Source: an uncultured Pseudomonadota bacterium (GTDB lineage Bacteria > Desulfobacterota > Desulfobulbia > Desulfobulbales > Desulfurivibrionaceae). Taken from it: a stretch of DNA of 53,192 nucleotides. How positions within the stretch are numbered: the first letter of the stretch is position 1; each line of letters starts with the position of its first letter. The position numbers and the translations under genes are program-made. This document shows positions 7,388 through 16,214 of the stretch, in pieces. The notes below the pieces were generated by a model. That model was not told where the DNA came from. It worked only from the letters and a program-made list of their open reading frames with translations, and did no database searches. The stretch lies in the NCBI GenBank assembly GCA_937868185.1, contig CALMMG010000133.1, positions 1-53,192 of the forward strand. Reading direction: 5' to 3'.

Positions 7388-8733
7388 ACAGATCTTTCTG
7401 CGCCTATAATCTCACCAACGAGATCATAGGGGTGGGCCTCAGTGATCCGAACATCCACAATATCTCCCGGGTTGGCTACTCCAGCATTGATATACACACA
7501 ACCATCAATCTCCGGGGCCTGAAAACGGGTCCTCCCTTCCAGCAAGAGATCGGTTTCCCGGCTCCAACCTTCGACCAACACCTTTTCCACCCTGCCGATC
7601 ATTGTCTGATTTCGAGCAAGAGAGATCCCGTTCTGCAACGCCATAAGCCGCTGATGGCGCTCGCTCTTTTCCTCTTCGCTGCATTGATTGGGCAGAGTGT
7701 AGGCAGCACACCCCTCTTCATTTGAGTAGCCAAAGATCCCTACATGCGCCAGTTGCTGCGCCTGCATGAAATCGGCGAGCTGTTGCACATCCTCCTCGGT
7801 TTCACCGGGAAACCCAACCATGAAGGTGGTTCGAATGGCAGCCTGGGGCAGAATCGAACGGATCCGTCCCAGGAGTGTGTCAATCTGCTGGCGACCATAG
7901 GACCGGTTCATACCCTTCAGCACGGAATCAGACACATGCTGGAGCGGGATATCCAGATAGGGAACTATCCGGGGATTGGCGGCCATGAAATCAAGGAGCT
8001 CAGCGCTAACCCGGGTGGGATATAAATAGAGCAGACGGAGCCAAGGGATATCACATGATGCCAGCAATGCGCGCAGTAACTCCACCAAATGAGGCGCGCC
8101 AGCACCAAGATCATGGCCATAGGCGGTAAGATCCTGGGCCACCAGAGTCAGCTCCCGCACCCCATTTTCCGCAAGCATTCCTACCTCAGCAACCAGATCG
8201 TCAAGGTGGCGACTGCGCAGGTTGCCGCGCAGGGAAGGAATCAAGCAATAAGCACACCGGTTGGCGCAGCCCTCGGTAACTTTCATATAAGCCCGATGCG
8301 CCGGGGAAGAAAGCCGACGGGGAAAGGTACTGTCCAAAAGAAAGGTCGGCGGAGCAACATACACATGTGTTTTTTTTGCCTGGGCAAGCCCCAGCACTCT
8401 GCTTACTACATCCTGGGTTCCCTCGGTGCCGATGAAAAGATCGACCTCAGGCAGCTCGCTGGCCAGGTCAGCGCCGTAGCGTTGCACCATGCAGCCAACC
8501 ACCACCAGTTTTTTTTCAGGGTAACGCTCCTTGACCTCTGCCAGGGTCAGAATCTCCTCAATCCCTTCTTCCACCGCTGACTGGATAAAGCCGCAGGTAT
8601 TGACCAACAGCAGATCTGCCTCTTCCGCTTCCTCACAGGGGGCGAAACCGGCCTCAACAAGCAGGCCAAGCATGAGCTCGGTATCCACCAAATTTTTAGG
8701 ACAACCAAGACTTACAGTAAAAACAGTACGCAT
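7384..8733 (-). CDS. rimO: Ribosomal protein S12 methylthiotransferase RimO
   Basis: A 449-residue radical SAM methylthiotransferase with the three domains of the family. The N-terminal UPF0004 domain has VSLGCPKNLVDTE, NTCGF and VVGCMVQRYG cysteines for one 4Fe-4S cluster. The radical SAM core has CANRCAYC (CX3CX2C) near residue 155. A C-terminal TRAM-like region ends near YDLVGEIIG. RimO adds a methylthio group to an aspartate of ribosomal protein S12. The SLGCPKN start and RSRHLDDL distinguish it from the tRNA enzyme MiaB. It is co-directional with the nucleoside phosphorylase gene 17 bp upstream. Confidence 0.93.
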   Translation of the reverse strand: MRTVFTVSLGCPKNLVDTELMLGLLVEAGFAPCEEAEEADLLLVNTCGFIQSAVEEGIEEILTLAEVKERYPEKKLVVVGCMVQRYGADLASELPEVDLFIGTEGTQDVVSRVLGLAQAKKTHVYVAPPTFLLDSTFPRRLSSPAHRAYMKVTEGCANRCAYCLIPSLRGNLRSRHLDDLVAEVGMLAENGVRELTLVAQDLTAYGHDLGAGAPHLVELLRALLASCDIPWLRLLYLYPTRVSAELLDFMAANPRIVPYLDIPLQHVSDSVLKGMNRSYGRQQIDTLLGRIRSILPQAAIRTTFMVGFPGETEEDVQQLADFMQAQQLAHVGIFGYSNEEGCAAYTLPNQCSEEEKSERHQRLMALQNGISLARNQTMIGRVEKVLVEGWSRETDLLLEGRTRFQAPEIDGCVYINAGVANPGDIVDVRITEAHPYDLVGEIIGAERSV

Positions 8734-8750
8734 TATCGCCTCACTATTTT

Positions 8751-9476
8751 TTATGCCGCAGCCAGACCGCTGACACAGCGCATAAGGTCAGCCACCAATC
8801 CCTGCGAACGCCGACGGAATTCCTTGCTCTGAAAAGCAGGCTGCCAGGGGTCCTGCCATAATAGGTCGGAAACCATCAGGACAGCCGCCAGCTCAACCTG
8901 ACGAAAGGCTGCGACCTGCATGAGCGCGGAACACTCCATATCCACGGCAAGAATTCCTTCCCCACCATAGCGGACAACCTTTTCTCTGGTCTCACGGTAC
9001 AGGGCGTCAGTGGTCCAGATCGGCCCCTCCCTGAACACTTTGCCAGTGCTGACGCAAAAATCCTTCAGAGCCTCGCGCAACCGGGGAGAAGATTCACTTC
9101 TGCCCTCCATGGGGTAATGTCCGGAGGTCCCCTCTTCACTAATGGCCCAAGTCGGCAGCACCAGTTCGCCCACGCCCAGGTCAGACTGGAGCGAGCCACA
9201 CCAACCGCAAACGATGATTCGGCTGGCGCCAAGGGCAATGAGCTTTTCCAGACAGATCACCGCCATGGGTGCACCAACCGCAGGGCCGGCCCAGAACATG
9301 GGGGAAGATTGGCCAAGATAGAGGTTGCTGTGAAACAAAAAATGCCGGGACCAGCCTTCCTGTCCTGAGATCTGTGTTGCCAGTCTGGACTCGGAGGGGT
9401 TGACCAACAAAATGCCCCACGGTGGGAGTTGCGGCTCGTTTTTGCAACGGCAAGGCTGGACAACGACTTCGCTCAT
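8751..9476 (-). CDS. Nucleoside phosphorylase (purine/uridine phosphorylase family)
   Basis: A 241-residue protein of the PNP_UDP_1 fold. The phosphate- and nucleoside-site features are visible: GASRIIVCGWCGSL, WTTDALYRET, and the VDMECSALM block, where the Met-Glu pair contacts the ribose. Such enzymes cleave purine nucleosides, uridine or methylthioadenosine with phosphate. The sequence does not match MTAP/MTAN wording strongly, so the substrate is open. The start at ATG 9476 has only a weak Shine-Dalgarno. It is 17 bp from rimO and probably co-transcribed with it. Confidence 0.8.
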   Translation of the reverse strand: MSEVVVQPCRCKNEPQLPPWGILLVNPSESRLATQISGQEGWSRHFLFHSNLYLGQSSPMFWAGPAVGAPMAVICLEKLIALGASRIIVCGWCGSLQSDLGVGELVLPTWAISEEGTSGHYPMEGRSESSPRLREALKDFCVSTGKVFREGPIWTTDALYRETREKVVRYGGEGILAVDMECSALMQVAAFRQVELAAVLMVSDLLWQDPWQPAFQSKEFRRRSQGLVADLMRCVSGLAAA

Positions 9477-9500
9477 GACCGAGGACCCCAGAAAACGGAA

Positions 9501-9531
9501 AAGGCCGCAGGGGGGAAACCCCTGCGGCCTT
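9501..9531 (-). terminator. Rho-independent terminator of the atp operon
   Basis: A perfect inverted repeat AAGGCCGCAGGGG / CCCCTGCGGCCTT with a short loop lies 26 bp past the atpE stop. On the minus strand the stem is followed by T-rich sequence (TTTTCCGTTTTCT). Confidence 0.85.
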
Positions 9532-9556
9532 ACAAAACTAAAATATCGCGAAAAAC

Positions 9557-9961
<405 letters not shown>

Positions 9962-9971
9962 TTACACGTAA

Positions 9972-10694
9972 TTAGTGGGCATGCTCCATGGCTGCGGAAA
10001 AGTAGAGAATCGAGAGCAGCAGAAAAACCAGCGCCTGCACGATGGAAACAAACACGCCGAGACACAGAATCGGCAGCGGAGCAAAATAAGCACCGGCCAG
10101 CATGAACAGGATGCCCAGCAGGGTTTCCTTAGCCATGATATTACCAAAAAGACGGATGGAGAGAGACAAAATACGGGCAAAATGACTGATGAGCTCGATG
10201 GGGAGCATGAGGGGAATCAGCCAGGGAATGGGTCCGAGAAAATGTTTGATATAACCGATGCCATGGAACTTGATGCCCAGAATGTGGGTGGTGAAAAACA
10301 CAATCAGGGTACAAGCCAGGGTGATGTTGAGGTTGGAGGTCGGAGACATGAAGCCAGGCATCAAGCCGATCATGTTCGCCACCAAAATATAGAGGGCAAA
10401 GGTGGCCAGCATGGGGAACATCATCCGCGCCCCGTCCTTGCCCATGTTGTCCGCCATGAATCCCTCAAGGCCGCCGATGACGACCTCCCAGAAATTCTGG
10501 CCCTTGCCCGGCACCAAGGACATCTTGCCCAGAGTCAGTTTGGGAACAATGACCAGAAAGAGCATGACCAGCCAGGTGTACGTCATGTGCGGGGAAACCA
10601 GCTTGGCCAGCAGGGTGTCACCAACCGGACCGTGGGGAACGGGCATTCCCAGGCTTTGCAGAATCAACGAGATAAACAATATTGGATGTTCCAT
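9972..10694 (-). CDS. atpB: F0F1 ATP synthase subunit a
   Basis: A 240-residue protein with five to six membrane helices. The essential arginine of the proton half-channels is in the LSIRLFGNIMAKE helix near residue 178. The N-terminal MEHPILF start and the C-terminal histidine (AAMEHAH) are typical. It delivers protons to and from the c-ring. AGGAGG lies upstream of the ATG. Order atpZ-atpI-atpB-atpE, all leftward. The F1 genes and the b subunits are absent here and presumably lie in a second operon, a split common in this phylum. Confidence 0.93.
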   Translation of the reverse strand: MEHPILFISLILQSLGMPVPHGPVGDTLLAKLVSPHMTYTWLVMLFLVIVPKLTLGKMSLVPGKGQNFWEVVIGGLEGFMADNMGKDGARMMFPMLATFALYILVANMIGLMPGFMSPTSNLNITLACTLIVFFTTHILGIKFHGIGYIKHFLGPIPWLIPLMLPIELISHFARILSLSIRLFGNIMAKETLLGILFMLAGAYFAPLPILCLGVFVSIVQALVFLLLSILYFSAAMEHAH

Positions 10695-10720
10695 GGACGT
10701 ACGAGCCTCCTTAACCTGTA

Positions 10721-11122
10721 CTACTTTGTCGAATAAATACTTCTTGCTGCAACCATCACGGCAAGCCCAACACCTAAAAGCACGGTGGACAGGCCAACCA
10801 GCAGAGCGAGGATGTGAACCAACTGATACCTGACCAGAAGGAAAAGAACACCCACGACTACGGACAGACGCAGATAATATCGAATAAAAAACAAAGGCTT
10901 GACCGCATCAAGCGGTCCACCAAACAACCGAATCAGATCCCTTTTCAAAAACAGAAAACTTACGTTTACTATCGCCCCGCCGACAAAAACGGAGAGGGCA
11001 TGAAAACCTGAAAACCCCAACCAGGCCAAACCGGTGAGCACTCCCAGCAACAGCCAGTTAAAGACCATGACCTTGCCAAGCGACATCTCGCCCTCTGATG
11101 GAGGAGAAACACTGACCACCAT
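10721..11122 (-). CDS. atpI: ATP synthase subunit I (AtpI family)
   Basis: A 133-residue membrane protein with four predicted helices and the position of an AtpI chaperone, directly ahead of subunit a. Recognisable parts are the FLFLKRDLIRLF loop between helices 2 and 3 and the YYLRLSVVVGVLFLL helix. AtpI assists assembly of the c-ring and is not part of the final enzyme. Its ATG shares one base with the atpZ stop (TGATG), so translation is coupled. The family is weakly conserved, so the assignment leans partly on context. Confidence 0.78.
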   Translation of the reverse strand: MVVSVSPPSEGEMSLGKVMVFNWLLLGVLTGLAWLGFSGFHALSVFVGGAIVNVSFLFLKRDLIRLFGGPLDAVKPLFFIRYYLRLSVVVGVLFLLVRYQLVHILALLVGLSTVLLGVGLAVMVAARSIYSTK

Positions 11123-11346
11123 CAGAGATCCTTTCTGCTGGCCATGTCATACAGGTTTTTAAACGCCGCCGCCACCCCAAACCCAAGAAAAATCAGGGTC
11201 AACCAAGGAGAGGTTCTGCCATCAAACACCTTATGATCCAGATAGTACCCAATGCCGACGCCAATAAAGATGGAGAAGGCAACGGACATGCCAACGGTGC
11301 TGAATTGAGCCAAGAGCCGCAGTGTATCCTTGCGGTTACTGGACAT
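11122..11346 (-). CDS. atpZ: AtpZ/AtpI-type small ATP synthase accessory protein
   Basis: A 74-residue protein with two membrane helices and the GVGIGYYLDHKVFDGRTSPW loop typical of the AtpZ family (PF09527), which sits at the head of F0 operons. AtpZ has been linked to c-ring assembly and Mg2+ or Ca2+ transport. The ATG at 11346 is chosen with AAGGGG upstream; a GTG two codons earlier is an alternative. It is the first gene of the F0 operon, with a candidate promoter 57-86 bp upstream. Confidence 0.8.
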   Translation of the reverse strand: MSSNRKDTLRLLAQFSTVGMSVAFSIFIGVGIGYYLDHKVFDGRTSPWLTLIFLGFGVAAAFKNLYDMASRKDL

Positions 11347-11402
11347 CTTCACCCCTTGTCGAGCTGACCGAACAAAGAATCCATCGATTTACGACCGATA
11401 GG

Positions 11403-11432
11403 ATTACTATCATTGCATCCCCCCAAAGTCAA
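11403..11432 (-). promoter_or_regulatory. Candidate sigma-70 promoter of the F0 operon
   Basis: Reading leftward, TTGACT at 11432-11427 is followed after 18 bp by AGTAAT (4/6). It lies between the hemL stop and the atpZ start, so the F0 genes need not depend on hemL transcription. Confidence 0.4.
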
Positions 11433-11443
11433 CGGCTTTTTTC

Positions 11444-12736
11444 TTATTTGGCCAACTTTTTGAATGAGCATTCAGTTTTCTCCAGCGCCATGGCCAGCTC
11501 GGCTTCGCTCTGGGCTCCGGAGATAAAAAGAGCCTCGAACTGGGAGGGCGCCAGCCAGATTCCCTGGGCCTGCATCTGCCGAAAATGCTGGCCATATCTG
11601 GCCGTATCCGCCTGCATGGCGGAATCGAAATCCACTACCGGCCCTGCAGTAAAGAAAGCGGTCATCATGGAACCCACCCGATTCAGGGTGGTCTGGCCGG
11701 GCAGGTATTTTTCGGCAAGCATAGTCAGGCTCTGAGCAAAGCGGGCTGATTTCTCCTCCAACGCGGCATAAAAGCCGGGCTGGGCCAACTGCCGCATGGT
11801 CGCAGCGCCCGCTGCCATGGCCAGGGGATTGCCGGACAGGGTTCCGGCCTGATACACCGGGCCGATCGGCGAGATCGTATCCATGAGTTCCGTTTTGCCG
11901 CCATAGGCCCCAACCGGCAGGCCGCCACCAATGATCTTGCCAAGACAGGTGAGATCCGGCATGACCCCATAATACTCCTGCGCTCCGCCCAGAGCCAGAC
12001 GCAAACCGGTGATTACCTCGTCGAAGATAAGAACAATACCAAGTTCAGTGGTCAGGGTGCGGAGCTTTTGCAGAAATCCGGGCTGCGGGGCGACAACTCC
12101 CATGTTCCCGGCCACCGCCTCGATGATCACGCAGGCAATATCCAACTTTTCATCCCGCAGGGTCTGTTCCAAAATCTCCAGATTATTATAAGGAATAGAC
12201 ACTGTGTTCTTGACAATATCCTCAGGCACTCCGGGACTGCCAGGAATGCCGAGGGTGATCACCCCGGAGCCCGCCTTGACCAGGAAACTGTCGGCATGCC
12301 CATGGTAGCAACCGTCAAACTTCACCACCACATTGCGACCGGTGTACCCTCTGGCCAACCGGATGGCGCTCATGGTCGCCTCTGTTCCCGAACTGACGAA
12401 CCGCACCTTTTCCACCGAGGGCAGAGCGTTGATCACCAGTTCAGCCAGTTCAATCTCCAAGGGGCAGGGGGCGCCGAAGCTGGTACCGTCTTGCAGGGTT
12501 TTCTCAATGGCCTCGACCACGGCCGGATGATTGTGGCCAAGGATCATCGGCCCCCAGGAGCAAACAAAATCAAGAAACTCATTGCCATCCACATCGTGGA
12601 TTTTTGAACCAGCGGCTCTTTTGACAAAGAGAGGCTCGCAGCCCACAGATTTACAGGCCCGCACCGGGCTGTTCACTCCGCCGGGGATAAGCTGCTGCGC
12701 CTTTACAAACAGGGTATGCGATAAGTCGGTCTTCAT
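11444..12736 (-). CDS. hemL: Glutamate-1-semialdehyde 2,1-aminomutase
   Basis: A 430-residue PLP enzyme of aminotransferase class III. It starts at ATG 12736 behind AAGGAGG. Motifs in order: PGGVNSPVRA at the N-terminus, FVSSGTEATMSAIRLARG (cofactor phosphate binding), a YHGHADSFLVKAGSG segment, the IFDEVITGLR aspartate that contacts the PLP ring, and the Schiff-base lysine in CLGKIIGGGLPVGAYGG. It converts glutamate-1-semialdehyde to 5-aminolevulinate, the step after HemA. Although upstream of the F0 operon in the same direction, it is separated from it by a candidate promoter. Confidence 0.95.
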   Translation of the reverse strand: MKTDLSHTLFVKAQQLIPGGVNSPVRACKSVGCEPLFVKRAAGSKIHDVDGNEFLDFVCSWGPMILGHNHPAVVEAIEKTLQDGTSFGAPCPLEIELAELVINALPSVEKVRFVSSGTEATMSAIRLARGYTGRNVVVKFDGCYHGHADSFLVKAGSGVITLGIPGSPGVPEDIVKNTVSIPYNNLEILEQTLRDEKLDIACVIIEAVAGNMGVVAPQPGFLQKLRTLTTELGIVLIFDEVITGLRLALGGAQEYYGVMPDLTCLGKIIGGGLPVGAYGGKTELMDTISPIGPVYQAGTLSGNPLAMAAGAATMRQLAQPGFYAALEEKSARFAQSLTMLAEKYLPGQTTLNRVGSMMTAFFTAGPVVDFDSAMQADTARYGQHFRQMQAQGIWLAPSQFEALFISGAQSEAELAMALEKTECSFKKLAK

Positions 12737-12946
12737 GCTCCTGGCCTCCTTGACTTCTCAATGGTTGATGGTCCCGCCAAAAAGAACGAGGACACAGGTC
12801 AATGACAATGATGCAACGCCTGCGACATGCGTTCTCTGTCTCCGGCGAGCGGAAAATATAGCAGGCTGCCGTCACGCTGTCAAAATTCTTTCAGGGATCC
12901 AAAAACACCGCATCTGAAAACCCTTTGCTTTTCGGCATCCTTTCCC

Positions 12947-12976
12947 TTGACACGACAAAGCCGTTCATAGCAATAT
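12947..12976 (+). promoter_or_regulatory. Candidate sigma-70 promoter ahead of the PilZ/ParA cassette
   Basis: TTGACA at 12947-12952 and CAATAT at 12971-12976 with an 18-bp spacer, 64 bp before the first start codon. The rest of the 12737-13039 gap holds no convincing gene. Confidence 0.45.
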
Positions 12977-13039
12977 GAGGGGCAAGAGTAAGCAATCGTA
13001 AGGATTATTCTACCAAACAGAACCATGCCAGGAGGCGCC

Positions 13040-13480
13040 ATGGAAATACATGACCCGAATCTTCATCTAAAACTTATGGAAATGTGCGACTGCTATCTTG
13101 GCACGGACTATGCCCCCACCATTCAAAAGGTGGCAGATAACCCCTCCGCTGACATCCAGGAGGACGCCCTCCGGTACCTCGCCCTGGCCCTTCTCTTCAC
13201 TCTCACCGAAGAAGCGCACCAGCTTTCCATCAAAAGGAAAAAGGATAAGATCACCGTTACCATTAAACACGATGATGAAAAAATCGCCCTCCGTCCTCCA
13301 GCCCGGCCTGTCTTTGAAAAGATTCTCGCCATTATACGCACCATCCTCCATTTAGAGGAAGACAAGGGGGGCATGCCGCTGACCCTTGGCCTTAAAAATG
13401 ACCAGATCGAGGTCCAGGTAAAAATAGAGCGCACTGCGGACAAGGAAACCCTCAAGGTGAAATTTCCCGAGTTGGGCTGA
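13040..13480 (+). CDS. Unknown protein heading the PilZ/ParA cassette
   Basis: A 146-residue soluble protein. The ATG at 13040 follows AGGAGG, which decides the start over an in-frame ATG five codons earlier. The N-terminal half is helical and has MEMCDCYLG and LRYLALALLFTLTEEAHQL. The C-terminal half looks like alternating short strands (KITVTIKHDD, KNDQIEVQVKIER). No cofactor motif or membrane segment is seen. It is the first of five rightward genes (PilZ, RHH, ParA, unknown). A 244-bp gap with an inverted repeat and a second promoter separates it from the PilZ gene, so it may be a separate transcript. I do not recognise the family. Confidence 0.6.
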   Translation: MEIHDPNLHLKLMEMCDCYLGTDYAPTIQKVADNPSADIQEDALRYLALALLFTLTEEAHQLSIKRKKDKITVTIKHDDEKIALRPPARPVFEKILAIIRTILHLEEDKGGMPLTLGLKNDQIEVQVKIERTADKETLKVKFPELG

Positions 13481-13511
13481 GTATCTCGCCTGCCCTATCG
13501 GCAAGACGCTG

Positions 13512-13557
13512 CAAATGAGAAAAAATTTCGCCGTCCCGTCTCCATTTTTTCCATTTG
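13512..13557. repeat. Imperfect inverted repeat (14-15 bp arms)
   Basis: CAAATGAGAAAAAAT at 13512-13526 pairs with ATTTTTTCCATTTG at 13544-13557, one base unpaired, around a 17-nt loop. It lies just after the first cassette gene. There is no clear U-tract after the stem, so it could be a terminator-like hairpin or an operator. Confidence 0.45.
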
Positions 13558-13607
13558 CCCACAATTCCACCCGGCCTTGTCATTGGGCAACAACTGGCTG
13601 TTTTCCC

Positions 13608-13637
13608 TTGACAATCTTAGCAATGCCAATGAATAAT
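13608..13637 (+). promoter_or_regulatory. Sigma-70-type promoter of the PilZ-RHH-ParA genes
   Basis: TTGACA at 13608-13613, 18-bp spacer, AATAAT at 13632-13637 (5/6). It leaves a leader of about 80 nt with a run of nine T at about 13672-13680 before the PilZ start at 13725. Confidence 0.55.
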
Positions 13638-13724
13638 CAAACATCTCCTGCATATTCGTACCTCTTGAGGAGTTTTTTTTTAGATTTTCTCTCTCGTCAG
13701 CATATGATCACTAAGGAGCCGGCA

Positions 13725-14198
13725 ATGACGACCAAGAAAAAAACTGGGGTCGAAGAAACAGCCCCCTGGGAGCTTACAGAGTTGCCTGTCGCTCCGGCCG
13801 GGGCCAAGCCCGCCGACGCCGATCTCAAAAAAATCATCCGCAAGAACTATCGTGAACCCATTGGCGAAGATGATGCGGTCTATGCCGAAATCGATGGCCT
13901 CGGTCAACGGGTCTGCGATATCGGCAGCCGCGGCCTGGGTCTCATCGTTCCCACCCTTGATAGCTTTCTTGCCGGCACGCCTTACAGCATCACACTACAT
14001 ATCGGCGACAACACCATTGCCCTCCGGGGAAAAGTCACTCATATTTCTCCAAGCGAAACCTCCGGCGAATGCCACTGCGGGATCGAATTCATCGACCTCA
14101 GCCAAAAAGACGAGCACGCCCTGCAGAATTTTCTGACCGCCCACCACGCCAGACTTTTTGGCACAAAAAATAGCTCTGCCGACCTTGGCCGGGATTGA
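13725..14198 (+). CDS. PilZ-domain protein
   Basis: A 157-residue protein with a polar N-terminal tail (residues 1-45) and one PilZ domain (about 45-150). The arginine motif is present as IRKNYREP (RxxxR). The second motif reads CDIGSRGLGL, where the usual DxSxxG serine is replaced by glycine, so c-di-GMP binding is plausible but not certain. The ATG at 13725 is preceded by AAGGAG; the frame is open further upstream but lacks PilZ-like sequence. It is followed by the RHH protein (30 bp) and the zinc-ribbon ParA, which suggests a c-di-GMP-responsive adaptor for a positioning ATPase (inference). Confidence 0.72.
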   Translation: MTTKKKTGVEETAPWELTELPVAPAGAKPADADLKKIIRKNYREPIGEDDAVYAEIDGLGQRVCDIGSRGLGLIVPTLDSFLAGTPYSITLHIGDNTIALRGKVTHISPSETSGECHCGIEFIDLSQKDEHALQNFLTAHHARLFGTKNSSADLGRD

Positions 14199-14228
14199 AT
14201 CGCAACCTCATCATGAACCCGAGGCAAA

Positions 14229-14633
14229 ATGGCGGCAAAGCATAAAAACGACATCATGGATGACCTGCTCAAAGGCACATCGGAGGACGCTGGGCATGAG
14301 GGTTCATCCCTTGCCAAGCTGATTCATCGCGCCGAAAAAGCGTCAACAGCCAAGCACTCTCCCGAAAGCCGGTCGTGCCCAAATCCCCCGAAAGTACCTC
14401 CGAGCGGTGACAGCAAAAAAAAATCCACCCACTATCTTTCCGGAGAAATTTTCGCCGACCTGGATGATGCGAGGGATAAAATCAACGAACTTGTGCAGCC
14501 GCGCTTGAAATCCCGGGTTTCAAAGTCCCGGATTGTCGATCAAGCGCTCAGGATGATCCTCAAGGAATTTGAGGAAAAAGGCGAGAAAAGCCATCTGATC
14601 AAAGAGATTTTAAAGGGCATTCGCCAGAAATAA
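14229..14633 (+). CDS. Ribbon-helix-helix-type DNA-binding protein, probable ParA partner
   Basis: A 134-residue protein with a disordered, Ser/Pro/Lys-rich N-terminal half (residues 1-65) and a C-terminal segment. The latter reads KSTHYLSGEIFADLDDARD, then SRVSKSRIVDQALRMILKEF, which is the strand-helix-helix pattern of MetJ/Arc/CopG-like proteins. A flexible basic tail plus an RHH domain directly upstream of a ParA ATPase is the layout of plasmid ParG- or omega-like centromere-binding proteins. Here it would be chromosomal. The N-terminal tail could stimulate the ATPase, as ParG does (inference). ATG at 14229, 30 bp after the PilZ gene. Confidence 0.65.
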   Translation: MAAKHKNDIMDDLLKGTSEDAGHEGSSLAKLIHRAEKASTAKHSPESRSCPNPPKVPPSGDSKKKSTHYLSGEIFADLDDARDKINELVQPRLKSRVSKSRIVDQALRMILKEFEEKGEKSHLIKEILKGIRQK

Positions 14634-14669
14634 CAAGAAGTTGGCCTCAGCCGGCCCGGAGACTTCACA

Positions 14670-15635
14670 ATGATCATTACTTGCCCTCATTGCAAAAAAC
14701 AGCATAATATCGATGAAAAAAGAATCCCGCCCAATGTCAAGATGGCCCGGTGTCAAGGCTGTGGCCAACAGTTCCCTCTTGAGATTCCGCGTGAAGAAAC
14801 ACCCCCTCCCCCATCACAACCGACGACCATCGAGGCCCCGCCTCCTGCTCCCGGCCCCGCGACTCCGTCCAATCAAGAAACCAGAAGGATCGGCGTCTCC
14901 CTAAGTAAGGGTGGGGTCGGCAAGACCACAACCTCAGTGAATCTCGCAGCCGGGCTTGCCTTGGCCGGCAAAAGGGTTCTCCTGGTTGACACCGACACCC
15001 AGGGACAATCGAGCTTCATGCTGGGCGTAAAACCCAAGGGTGGCCTTACCGAGCTGGTAACCGGCGAGCTGCCCCCCGAAGAGGCAATTATTCAGGCCCG
15101 CAAAAACCTATGGATCTTGGCCGGCGGCAAATCCCTGGCTGGCCTCAAGCGCCTCATCGACCGCAAAGACTACGGCGGCGAGCTGACCATTGCCCAGGCC
15201 CTGACCCCGCTTGAAAAAGACTACGATTATGTGGTGGTGGATACCTCGCCGGGCTGGGACCCGCTCACCGTCAATGTTCTTTTTTATGTCAACGAGTTGA
15301 TGACCCCGGTCTCGCTGGAGGTCATGTCCATCCAGGGGTTTGGTGAGTTCCTGAAAAGCATCGCCTCCATCCAAAAATTCCGCAAGGAGGTCGAGCTCCG
15401 TTACATCCTGCCCACCTTCCGCGACATGCGGGTGAAGAGAGGAACCGAGTTTTTGGAGGAGATTGAAAAAATTTACGGGGAGAAGGTCTGCTCCCCGATC
15501 CGTTACAACGTCCGGTTATCCGAGGCGCCGGCCTATGGCCAGACCATTTTTGAATTTGCCCCCGGCTCCAACGGCGCTCAGGACTACCGCGATCTTGTCC
15601 GCAAAGTCACTGGAGAACCGGATCTTTTTACCTGA
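14670..15635 (+). CDS. ParA-family ATPase with N-terminal zinc ribbon
   Basis: A 321-residue fusion. Residues 1-37 form an MJ0042-type zinc ribbon: CPHCKKQHNIDEKRIPP, then CQGCGQQFPL, with four cysteines in two CxxC pairs. A Pro-rich linker (about 45-68) follows, then a Soj/ParA ATPase from about 72 to 315. The deviant Walker A is SKGGVGKTTTSVNLA with the signature lysine, followed by LLVDTDTQGQSS (Walker A') and VVVDTSPGWD (Walker B). ParA proteins cycle on nucleoid DNA with ATP and position plasmids, chemoreceptor clusters or other cargo. The zinc ribbon is an unusual addition and may bind cargo or partner. The RHH gene lies 36 bp upstream. Confidence 0.85.
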   Translation: MIITCPHCKKQHNIDEKRIPPNVKMARCQGCGQQFPLEIPREETPPPPSQPTTIEAPPPAPGPATPSNQETRRIGVSLSKGGVGKTTTSVNLAAGLALAGKRVLLVDTDTQGQSSFMLGVKPKGGLTELVTGELPPEEAIIQARKNLWILAGGKSLAGLKRLIDRKDYGGELTIAQALTPLEKDYDYVVVDTSPGWDPLTVNVLFYVNELMTPVSLEVMSIQGFGEFLKSIASIQKFRKEVELRYILPTFRDMRVKRGTEFLEEIEKIYGEKVCSPIRYNVRLSEAPAYGQTIFEFAPGSNGAQDYRDLVRKVTGEPDLFT

Positions 15636-15716
15636 GCCGCCCGCCCATATGCCGCGCTCCTATCCAAAAATATTCAGCCTGTGCATCCCATACAGGACAA
15701 GGGGGGCTTTCTGCCC

Positions 15717-16205
15717 ATGGACTTTGAGAGCAAGCTGATTCCCATTCTGCGCGAGGGAATCGAGATCGTGAAGATGATCTCTTTTAAAAAATTAAAAGAA
15801 GCCCTGGCGAAGAAACATCCCGACCATGAAGCCGTCTTCATCGCCAAAATTGCCGGGGCGTTGGTCAATACGATTTTCGGCGCTCCACCCCACGAAGAGC
15901 CCTTTGCCGTCTTCGCCCGGAACCACGCAAACCTCATTGCCCACGAACAGACCAAGCTCGGGGCCATGCTTGAGGAGCTGCGGATTCCTCTCACCGACGC
16001 CCTCCGCATCCAATCCCTGTGCGACCACCAAGAGGGTCAGGACAGCACCGCCACCCTCCAGCAGGCGCAAGCCCTGGGAATCCTCTTGGCTGACCGCGAC
16101 CTGCCGCTCCCCCACAGCTTCATTGAACTGGTTCGCAAGCTGGGCAGCGCCTTTGGCCTACTGTTGCCACCCTTGCCCAACACCGACAGCGCAACAACGC
16201 ATTAA
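15717..16205 (+). CDS. Unknown helical protein closing the ParA cassette
   Basis: A 162-residue soluble, largely helical protein with no recognised motif. It contains FESKLIPILREGIEIVKMI and KLKEALAKKHPDHEAVFIAKIAGALVNTIFG. The start at ATG 15717 is preferred because of a G-rich stretch (AAGGGGGG) upstream; an ATG at 15681 is the alternative. It follows parA by 81 bp in the same direction, and the next gene is convergent, so it ends the cassette. It could be cargo or an adaptor of the ParA system, but nothing in the sequence shows that directly. Confidence 0.6.
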   Translation: MDFESKLIPILREGIEIVKMISFKKLKEALAKKHPDHEAVFIAKIAGALVNTIFGAPPHEEPFAVFARNHANLIAHEQTKLGAMLEELRIPLTDALRIQSLCDHQEGQDSTATLQQAQALGILLADRDLPLPHSFIELVRKLGSAFGLLLPPLPNTDSATTH

Positions 16206-16214
16206 AATCTGCGA

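Noticed and set aside
12651-12875. A 74-codon minus-strand frame in the gap upstream of hemL
   Set aside because: It overlaps the hemL start, has no Shine-Dalgarno and has an unnatural composition (Arg/Cys-rich). It is better explained as a leader or promoter region.
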